DNA from: Paraburkholderia sp. BL10I2N1
Lineage (GTDB): Bacteria; Pseudomonadota; Gammaproteobacteria; Burkholderiales; Burkholderiaceae
Direction: 5' to 3'
Assembly: GCF_004361815.1 (NCBI RefSeq)
Contig: NZ_SNWA01000001.1
Location: 1,674,001 to 1,738,000 of the forward strand
DNA: 64,000 nucleotides
Part shown: positions 58,557 to 64,000 of the stretch, one piece after another
Layout: each line of letters begins with the position of its first letter
Position numbering within the stretch: the first letter of the stretch is position 1
The notes under the pieces: model-generated
The model's database searches: none
Seen by the model: only the letters and a program-made list of their open reading frames with translations
What the model was told of the DNA's origin: nothing
Program-made: the position numbers and the translations under genes

Positions 58557-58874
58557 ATGGATTCCTTCTACAAGTACCACGTGTTTTTCTGCCTCAACCA
58601 GCGTGAACCTGGCGCGGAGCGCCCGTGCTGCGCGAACTGCAACGCGCAGGAGATGCAGGAGTACGCGAAGAAACGGGTGAAGAAGCTGGGGCTCGCGGGT
58701 CCCGGCCAGGTGCGCATCAACAAGGCCGGCTGCCTTGACCGGTGCGAGGAAGGGCCCACGTTGGTGGTATATCCCGAAGGCACCTGGTACACCTACATCG
58801 ACGAGACGGATATCGACGAGATCGTCGATTCGCACCTCGTGAACGGAAAGGTCGTCGAACGTCTCAAAATCTGA
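58557..58874 (+). CDS. Thioredoxin-fold (2Fe-2S) ferredoxin
   Basis: A 105-aa protein of the thioredoxin-like 2Fe-2S ferredoxin family (like the NuoE/Shethna type). Likely cluster ligands are Cys12, one of Cys24/Cys25/Cys28, Cys59 and Cys63 (KAGCLDRCEEGPT). The C-terminal GTWYTYIDETDIDEI motif is typical. It transfers electrons to an unidentified partner. The start at 58557 is the first ATG of the conserved part. It is followed 7 bp downstream by a small alpha/beta hydrolase, probably co-transcribed. Confidence 0.87.
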   Translation: MDSFYKYHVFFCLNQREPGAERPCCANCNAQEMQEYAKKRVKKLGLAGPGQVRINKAGCLDRCEEGPTLVVYPEGTWYTYIDETDIDEIVDSHLVNGKVVERLKI

Positions 58875-58881
58875 TCCCCCC

Positions 58882-59526
58882 ATGAACGTCCATACCAGAA
58901 AATTCCTGATCGACGGGCCTGTCGGCAAGATCGAGGTCGCCGTCGACCTGCCCGACGACGTGCGCGAGAACGGTGCCGCGCCGCGTGGCATCGCGCTGGT
59001 TGCGCATCCGCATCCGCTTTTCGGCGGCACGATGGACAACAAGGTCGCGCAGACGCTCGCGCGCACGCTGGTGCAGTTGAACTACGTGACATACCGCTCG
59101 AATTTTCGCGGTGTCGGCGAGACCCAGGGCGAGCACGACAAAGGCATCGGCGAGCGCGATGACCTGCGCGCCGTGCTCGACTACATGCGTGCGCAACCGG
59201 GGCAACGCGATCTTCCCCTCGTGCTGGCGGGCTTTTCGTTCGGGACGTTCGTGTTGTCGCATGTGGCCGCGCGGTTGCGCGAGGAGGGCAGCGCGATCGA
59301 ACGCATGGTGTTCGTCGGTACGGCCGCAAGCAACTGGGAAGTTGCACCGGTTCCGGAAAACACGCTCGTGATTCACGGCGAAACCGACGAAACGGTGCCG
59401 ATTGCCTCGGTCTACGAGTGGGCGCGGCCGCAGGAATTGCCGGTTGTCGTGATTCCCGGCGCCGAACATTTCCTGCATCGCAAGCTGCATATCCTCAAGC
59501 GCATCGTCAGCGACGCCTGGCGGTGA
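58882..59526 (+). CDS. Small alpha/beta hydrolase (CocE/dienelactone hydrolase-like)
   Basis: A 214-aa cytosolic alpha/beta hydrolase. The motif AHPHPLFGGTMDN (41-53) and NFRGVGETQG (74-83) define the ybaC/yqfA-like small hydrolase family. Ser119 (GFSFG) is the nucleophile; Asp in GETDETVP and His in AEHFLHRK follow. Substrate unknown. It lies 7 bp after the ferredoxin gene. Confidence 0.83.
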   Translation: MNVHTRKFLIDGPVGKIEVAVDLPDDVRENGAAPRGIALVAHPHPLFGGTMDNKVAQTLARTLVQLNYVTYRSNFRGVGETQGEHDKGIGERDDLRAVLDYMRAQPGQRDLPLVLAGFSFGTFVLSHVAARLREEGSAIERMVFVGTAASNWEVAPVPENTLVIHGETDETVPIASVYEWARPQELPVVVIPGAEHFLHRKLHILKRIVSDAWR

Positions 59527-59837
59527 ATCGCCCGCACCCACGATTTCGGGGTACAGGTACGCACGAAATGCAGATTTATCGACGTGGCTGCCGGCGGATT
59601 GTGAGGTTGCGGCGCGTATAATGAGCGCTCTTTTTTGGGCGCAGCGCCGCCCGCCCGGCTGATCGCGACGCTCGCATCGCCGGATGTCGGGCGCGCTGCG
59701 CGAACCGATCGCGTGGCCGGGAGTCCAATGGGCGCCGTACCGTCGAACCATGTTTCAGGCGCGATGCGCTCGCCGACCGGCTCTTCCAAACTGCGTGCCC
59801 CCGCGCGCGAAGCCTATTTTCTGCCCGAACCCATCCT
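59527..59837. other. Gene-free leader upstream of the DD-carboxypeptidase
   Basis: About 310 bases. A strong tataat (59617-59622) is the best -10, without a good -35, 215 bases before the ATG at 59838. No ORF of note and no terminator for the upstream hydrolase gene. Confidence 0.4.
59617..59622 (+). promoter_or_regulatory. Candidate -10 box (TATAAT) of the DD-carboxypeptidase gene
   Basis: An exact tataat on the coding strand with a GC-rich upstream. No -35 match at 17 bp spacing. A leader of about 210 bases would follow. Confidence 0.35.
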
Positions 59838-61055
59838 ATGCGTTTTTCCTCCGGCTTTCCGTCACTGACATCGTTTATCCCTTCTTCCCTCAGCCGCGCG
59901 GTGACGCTTGGCGCTGTGCTGCCCGCGACGCTGGTGGCAAGCACCGCGTTCGCGCAGGTGCCGCCGCCGGGCGTGAACGCACGCTCGTGGGTGCTGGTCG
60001 ATGCCACCAGCAACCAGGTGCTCGCGTCGGCTAATGCCGATGAGCGCGTCGAACCGGCGTCGCTCACGAAGCTGATGACCGCCTATCTCGTTTTCGAAGC
60101 GCTGCAGACGAAGAAGATCTCGATGGATCAGACGATCAATCCGAGTGAAGCCGTGCGTCGCGTGCGTACCGACGAGTCGCGCATGTTCATCGAAGCGAAC
60201 AAGCCCGTCACGGTTCACGACCTGGTGTACGGGATGATCGTGCAGTCCGGCAACGACGCGGCAATCGCGCTGGCAGAACTGGTCGGCGGCAGCGAGTCAC
60301 AGTTCGTCACCTTGATGAACGCCGAAGCGCAGCGCCTCGGCATGAAGCACACGCATTTCGCCGACGTGAACGGCATGCCCGATCCGCAGCACTACACGAC
60401 GGCAGGTGACCTCGCGATCCTCTCCGCGCGCCTGATTCGCGATTTCCCGGACTACTACAACATCTTCTCGGTCCGCGATTTCACGTACAACAAGATCAAG
60501 CAGCCTAACCGCAACCGTCTGTTGTGGATCGATCCGACCGTCGACGGTCTGAAGACCGGCCACACGCAGGCGGCCGGCTACTGCCTGATCGCGTCCGCGA
60601 AGCGCTCGCTGCCCGGTACGCCCGACGCGTCGCGCCGTCTCGTCTCGGTGATGATGGGCGAGCAGAAGGAGCATGACCGCGTGCAGGACAGCCTGAAGAT
60701 GCTGAACTACGGCTACACCGCGTACGACGCGTTGCGCCTGTACAAGGCAGGTCAGGTGATCGAGACGCCGCGCGTCTACAAGGGCATGCAGGACACCGTG
60801 AAGATCGGCGTGAAGGGCGACCAGTACATCACCGTGCCGAAGGGCCTGGGCGACAAGGTCAAGCCGCAGATCGACCGCATGGATCCGTTGATTGCGCCGA
60901 TCGCCGACGGTCAGCAGGTGGGCACCGTGAAGCTCGTCGCCGATGGCAACACGCTCGCGCAATTCCCGATTGTCGCGCTGCAGGCGGTGCCGCAGGCCGG
61001 CGTTGTCGGTCGCGTGTGGGATTCGCTCGTGCTGATGTTCAACAAGAAGAAGTAA
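59838..61055 (+). CDS. D-alanyl-D-alanine carboxypeptidase (PBP5/6 type)
   Basis: A 405-aa exported penicillin-binding protein. Signal peptide about 1-39 (AVTLGAVLPATLVASTAFA|Q). Active-site motifs: SLTK (Ser75-Lys78), SGN (137-139) and KTG (239-241). A C-terminal PBP5-type beta domain (from about 280) and an amphipathic membrane-anchoring tail (RVWDSLVLMFNKKK) complete it. It trims the terminal D-Ala of stem peptides and helps keep cell shape. It is ahead of DUF493 and lipB. Confidence 0.93.
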   Translation: MRFSSGFPSLTSFIPSSLSRAVTLGAVLPATLVASTAFAQVPPPGVNARSWVLVDATSNQVLASANADERVEPASLTKLMTAYLVFEALQTKKISMDQTINPSEAVRRVRTDESRMFIEANKPVTVHDLVYGMIVQSGNDAAIALAELVGGSESQFVTLMNAEAQRLGMKHTHFADVNGMPDPQHYTTAGDLAILSARLIRDFPDYYNIFSVRDFTYNKIKQPNRNRLLWIDPTVDGLKTGHTQAAGYCLIASAKRSLPGTPDASRRLVSVMMGEQKEHDRVQDSLKMLNYGYTAYDALRLYKAGQVIETPRVYKGMQDTVKIGVKGDQYITVPKGLGDKVKPQIDRMDPLIAPIADGQQVGTVKLVADGNTLAQFPIVALQAVPQAGVVGRVWDSLVLMFNKKK

Positions 61056-61069
61056 GCTTGGGGCTCGTG

Positions 61070-61107
61070 ATCCCGCGTGCGGCGCGTTGCTGCGATGGAC
61101 GCGGGAT
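61070..61107 (+). terminator. Inverted repeat after the DD-carboxypeptidase gene
   Basis: atcccgcgt (61070-61078) and acgcgggat (61099-61107) pair perfectly around a 20-base loop. No T-run follows. It lies 15 bases after the stop, so it may be a weak terminator or 3' protective stem. Confidence 0.4.
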
Positions 61108-61240
61108 TGCAGCAGCCAATTCGCGTATCGACGCGGGTTGAAGACGCTGCCGGTTGCAGGTGCGGGCTGGCGGCCTGCTGCTCACAGGCAGTCAGGGCAC
61201 ATGGATGAGTTGCAGGTTGCCGCGCTGGAAGGAGTGAAAG

Positions 61241-61510
61241 ATGAGTCCGGTGAACGAATCACTGATTGAGTATCCCTGCGATTTCCCGATCAAGGTGATG
61301 GGTAAATCGCATCCCGATTTCGCCGACACGATCGTGACGGTGATCCGGCAGTTCGACAACGGTTTCGACGCGACGCGTATCGAAACGCGCCCGTCGAGTG
61401 GCGGCAACTACACGGGACTGACCGTGACGGTGCGCGCGCTGAATCGTGAGCATCTCGACGACATTTATCGGGCGCTGACCGGGCATCCGATGGTCAAGGT
61501 CGTGCTCTGA
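61241..61510 (+). CDS. DUF493 (YbeD) family protein
   Basis: An 89-aa protein of the YbeD/DUF493 family with an ACT-like ferredoxin fold (EYPCDFPIKVMGKSH, then DDIYRALTGHPMVKVVL). The start at 61241 has aaggagtgaaag upstream. It is usually next to lipB in proteobacteria and may modulate lipoate metabolism; function is not established. Here a LysR/DUF2917 pair separates it from lipB. Confidence 0.87.
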   Translation: MSPVNESLIEYPCDFPIKVMGKSHPDFADTIVTVIRQFDNGFDATRIETRPSSGGNYTGLTVTVRALNREHLDDIYRALTGHPMVKVVL

Positions 61511-61543
61511 CGAACCGGTGCGGTGCGCTCGCAGCGCCGCCCC

Positions 61544-62506
61544 TCACGGCTGGACGTGCAACGTGTCCGCCGTTCTACTCGTGCCCGGTCGCTCCGAGCA
61601 GGCACGTTCGAACAGCAGCCTGAAGCGGGCCACTTCGTCGAAAACCCAGCTCCGGAATGCCTGCACGCGCGCCGTCTCCAACATCTGCGGCGCGCAGATG
61701 AAGTAGTACTGCCATGGGCTCGGGCCATCGACGTCGAACAGTCGCACAAGTCGGCCCGCCGCGATCTCGTGCATGGCGAGTGAGCGGCGAGTGAGCGCGA
61801 CGCCCTGGCCGTCGATGGCCGCCTGCAGCAGATTCGACGAGTCCTGATACAGCACGCCGCGCTTCGGTTCCGGCCATTCGTTGAGTCCAGCGGCATCGAA
61901 CCAGGGCCGCCAGAGTTCGTCGTCCGAGCGCAACAGCGGAACACTTGCCAGATCGGCGGGTGTTTTTGGCAGGTTGCCGCCGTTGAAGTTCGGCGAGCAG
62001 GCCGGGAAGAAAATCTCTTCGAGCAGCAGTTCGACGTGCAGACCCGGGTATCGTCCGAATCCAAAACGGATTGCAACGTCGACGTCATCGCGCGCGAAAT
62101 CGGTCAGCGCGTTCGTCGACAGGAGTTCCAGATCCCATTGCGGGTTCGCCTCGATGAAGCTGCCGAGCCGCGGCGTCACCCAGCGTGCCGCGAACGACGT
62201 CAGCATCGACACCACGAGCCGCCGCTCGCGATCGCCGGCGCGAATCTGGCGGGTGGCGTCGGCGATTGCCGTCAGAGCGGAGCGTATCTGCGTCGCATAG
62301 CGCCGCCCGACGTCCGTCAACTGCACGCGCTTGCCGTCGCGGGCAAACAGCCGGACCCCCAGTTCCTCTTCCAGCGCACGGATCTGGTGGCTGACCGCGC
62401 CGTGAGTGACGAAGAGTTCGTCGGCCGCGCGCGAAAAGCTCTCGTGGCGGGCAGCGGCCTCGAAGGCCTTGATCGCGTTCAACGCAGGGAGTTGTCGAAG
62501 GTCCAT
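61544..62506 (-). CDS. LysR family regulator (GcvA-like)
   Basis: A 320-aa LysR regulator: HTH at about 16-65 (AFEAAARHESFSRAADEL, VTHGAVSHQIRALEEELG) and a periplasmic-binding-like effector domain (about 90-300) of the GcvA group, with an SFAARWVTPRLG hinge. The start at 62506 is the usual MDLRQLPALNA. It is divergent from the DUF2917 gene; a palindrome at 62513-62535 suggests autoregulation and control of that gene. Its effector is unknown. Confidence 0.88.
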   Translation of the reverse strand: MDLRQLPALNAIKAFEAAARHESFSRAADELFVTHGAVSHQIRALEEELGVRLFARDGKRVQLTDVGRRYATQIRSALTAIADATRQIRAGDRERRLVVSMLTSFAARWVTPRLGSFIEANPQWDLELLSTNALTDFARDDVDVAIRFGFGRYPGLHVELLLEEIFFPACSPNFNGGNLPKTPADLASVPLLRSDDELWRPWFDAAGLNEWPEPKRGVLYQDSSNLLQAAIDGQGVALTRRSLAMHEIAAGRLVRLFDVDGPSPWQYYFICAPQMLETARVQAFRSWVFDEVARFRLLFERACSERPGTSRTADTLHVQP

Positions 62507-62512
62507 CGCAAT

Positions 62513-62535
62513 ATTTCTCACATGGCCGTGAAAAT
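62513..62535. promoter_or_regulatory. Candidate LysR operator
   Basis: The left arm atttctcac is mirrored by gtgaaaat with one base inserted, around a 6-base centre, between the LysR and DUF2917 starts. Position and symmetry suit a LysR site. Confidence 0.35.
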
Positions 62536-62606
62536 TGATCGTTTTACCGAAACCCTTGCCACGCCTACGATTGTAGCCATCAAAGCGATTTTTGGCGGAG
62601 CGGATC

Positions 62607-62933
62607 ATGCGAGAAATTTCCTCTAGCATCACATTCGAAATCAAGGCCGGCGAAACAGTGCCGATGGTCGTGACGCGCAGCACGCAATTGAGGGCGTACG
62701 GCGGCTCGGTGTGGGTGACGCGCAGCGACGACGTCGAGGACTACTTCCTTGAAACGGGGCATACATTGCGGTTGCGGCGCGGGGAGCGGCTCTGGCTGAG
62801 TGTCGAGGGCAGCCCGCAGGCGCAACTGGCGTTCTCGGTGCCGATGCGGGCAGACGAGCGGTGCATGAACTGGTTTGCGCGGGTGGGCGAACGCTTCGGG
62901 ACCTGGCTGCGCCAGGGCTGGCGGACGGTCTAA
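62607..62933 (+). CDS. DUF2917 domain protein
   Basis: A 108-aa protein of DUF2917, a beta-proteobacterial family with a beta-rich N-terminal half (about 5-80, with LRLRRGERLWLSV and TRSTQLRAYGGSVWVT) likely a small beta-barrel. The ATG at 62607 has ggagcggatc upstream; a TTG at 62592 is less likely. It pairs with a divergent LysR gene, a common arrangement. Function unknown. Confidence 0.8.
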   Translation: MREISSSITFEIKAGETVPMVVTRSTQLRAYGGSVWVTRSDDVEDYFLETGHTLRLRRGERLWLSVEGSPQAQLAFSVPMRADERCMNWFARVGERFGTWLRQGWRTV

Positions 62934-63017
62934 GCGGGCCGCTATCCACGCGGGGCCCGATAGCGGGTGGGCAGGTGTTCGGCGAGGCACGCCGGATTTC
63001 GGTAAACTGGCGAAATC

Positions 63018-63803
63018 ATGTGTGCCACGCCGGTTTCCCCGCCCTTGTTGTCTCCCGGTTCGACCGGGTCCGATCTGGCTGCCCAGGCCGTCGCTGACGC
63101 GCTTTCAATGGCTTCGAAGCCTCCAGTCAAGCTGCTCAGGCGCGGCGTCGAGCCTTATCAGGTCAGCTTCGACGCAATGCGCGCGTTTACGGACGCCCGC
63201 AACGCCGACACGCCTGACGAAATCTGGCTCGTCGAACACCCCCCTGTCTTCACGCTTGGCCAGGCTGGCGATCCCGCGCATCTGCTCGCCGTCGACAGCG
63301 GCATCCCGCTCGTCAAGGTCGATCGCGGGGGGCAGATCACGTATCACGGTCCAGGGCAGGTCGTCGCCTATCTGCTGCTCGATTTGCGTCGTCGCAAGCT
63401 GATGGTGCGTGAACTGGTCACGCGGATCGAGGAGGCAGTGATCGAGACGCTCGCGGCGTATAATCTCGCCGGAGAACGCAAGGCAGGCGCCCCAGGAATC
63501 TATGTGGCGCCGGGTCCGGACGCGGGGCTGCATGCAGGCGCGAAGATCGCGGCGCTCGGCCTGAAAATCCGCAACGGATGCAGCTATCACGGTGTAAGCC
63601 TGAATGTGAACATGGACTTGCAGCCGTTTCTGGCGATCAACCCATGTGGCTATGCAGGGCTTGAAACAGTCGATATGGCGACGCTCGGCGTTGCCGCCGG
63701 CTGTGAAGATGTAGCCCGCACGCTTGCAGCGCGCCTCACCGCAAACATCGACGGCACACCCGCGGCCGTCGCCCAACCACGGGCCGGTGCGCTCACCGCC
63801 TGA
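63018..63803 (+). CDS. lipB: Octanoyltransferase
   Basis: A 261-aa enzyme moving octanoyl from ACP to lipoyl domains. The motif [12 protein letters not shown] (103-114) and catalytic Cys210 (INPCGY) and Lys176 (GAKIAALG) are present. An N-terminal extension of about 35 residues before [10 protein letters not shown] is longer than E. coli LipB and low in complexity, so translation could also begin at ATG 63108. It is 13 bp before lipA. Confidence 0.94.
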   Translation: MCATPVSPPLLSPGSTGSDLAAQAVADALSMASKPPVKLLRRGVEPYQVSFDAMRAFTDARNADTPDEIWLVEHPPVFTLGQAGDPAHLLAVDSGIPLVKVDRGGQITYHGPGQVVAYLLLDLRRRKLMVRELVTRIEEAVIETLAAYNLAGERKAGAPGIYVAPGPDAGLHAGAKIAALGLKIRNGCSYHGVSLNVNMDLQPFLAINPCGYAGLETVDMATLGVAAGCEDVARTLAARLTANIDGTPAAVAQPRAGALTA

Positions 63804-63816
63804 CTGGATCGAACGA

Positions 63817-64000
63817 ATGACTGACGTTACCGCGAACCTTGCAGGCACACCCTCTACCGATGCCGTCCCGGCTCCCGCCGCCTCGACCGTCTACGACGCC
63901 ACTGCAAAACAGAAGGCGCAGGCCAAGACCGCGCGTATCCCGATCAAGATCGTTCCGATCGAAAAGCTGAAGAAGCCAGACTGGATCCGCGTGAAAGCGG
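63817..64000 (+). CDS. lipA: Lipoyl synthase, 5' part (truncated by window edge)
   Basis: The first 61 codons of lipA: an Ala/Pro/Thr-rich N terminus, then [17 protein letters not shown] and [18 protein letters not shown] sequence ([16 protein letters not shown]), the conserved start of beta-proteobacterial LipA. It is a radical-SAM enzyme inserting sulfur into octanoyl-lipoyl domains. It follows lipB by 13 bp in the same direction. Confidence 0.92.
   Translation, partial: MTDVTANLAGTPSTDAVPAPAASTVYDATAKQKAQAKTARIPIKIVPIEKLKKPDWIRVKA

Overview
The window is 64 kb of GC-rich chromosome with strongly G/C-ending codons, tightly packed genes, many four-base ATGA overlaps and no tRNA, rRNA, prophage or CRISPR array that I can see. 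The gene content points to Burkholderiaceae, most likely Paraburkholderia or a close Burkholderia relative. The pointers are fused isobutyryl-CoA mutase, a bioA-bioF-bioD-bioB operon, two-piece MetH, AceK beside a beta-carbonic anhydrase, PhaM, a DUF1840/DUF2917/DUF3567 set of small beta-proteobacterial proteins, and a lipB-lipA pair. The genus is an inference from gene content, not from a marker gene.

Layout. 1-7.4 kb: the 3' end of icmF, a nitronate monooxygenase, a haloacetate-dehalogenase-type hydrolase, an Lrp/AsnC regulator, and a divergent EamA-type exporter gene broken by an IS3-like element flanked by 19-bp direct repeats. 7.4-12 kb: a minus-strand operon (VOC protein, GhrA, HMG-CoA lyase, YbaK-type deacylase, DUF1289, MaoC, MBL hydrolase) whose last four genes overlap by ATGA. 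12.2-13.2 kb: two small single genes. 13.5-18 kb: the biotin operon. 18.2-18.8 kb: an odd intergenic stretch with a very strong ribosome binding site in front of a 40-codon GTG ORF. 18.8-28.8 kb: a secreted hydrolase, a YchJ protein, acyl-CoA dehydrogenase, SDR, thiolase, carbonic anhydrase, AceK, and a MerR (LiuR-like) regulator divergent from an MBL hydrolase across a LiuR-type palindrome.

28.8-36.8 kb: a dipeptide-type solute-binding protein, a BtuF-like protein with no visible signal peptide, an SDR, DsbA, a SPOR protein, ArgS, DUF1840 and a small secreted lysine-rich peptide. 36.9-43.4 kb: methionine synthase split into two ORFs, DUF3567, a 3-oxoadipate enol-lactonase-like hydrolase and a DUF3108 protein. 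43.6-49 kb: IclR and a divergent FAH-family gene across a 12-bp tandem repeat, a Leu/Ile/Val-type binding protein, an atypical crotonase and PhaM. 49.7-53.4 kb: a diiron ferritin-like protein, the heptose-1-P adenylyltransferase, and a birA-coaX-small membrane protein operon. 53.6-59.5 kb: an MCE lipid-transport operon (STAS-MlaE fusion, MlaF, MlaD, a PqiC-like lipoprotein) followed by VanZ, a 2Fe-2S ferredoxin and a hydrolase. 59.8-64 kb: DD-carboxypeptidase, DUF493, a LysR/DUF2917 divergent pair, lipB and the start of lipA.

Themes. Acyl-CoA and branched-chain catabolism recurs (icmF, HMG-CoA lyase, acyl-CoA dehydrogenase, thiolase, LiuR-like regulator, crotonase). Cofactor supply is linked: biotin (bioAFDB, birA), CoA (coaX), lipoate (lipBA) and B12-dependent enzymes (IcmF, MetH, a BtuF-like protein). 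Cell-envelope functions group in the last 15 kb. Most of the window is ordinary core genome. I found no obvious new defence or secretion system. The items most worth a second look are the insertion element with its long duplication, the composite MCE transporter, the crotonase that lacks both hydratase glutamates, and the small ORF at 18.3 kb.
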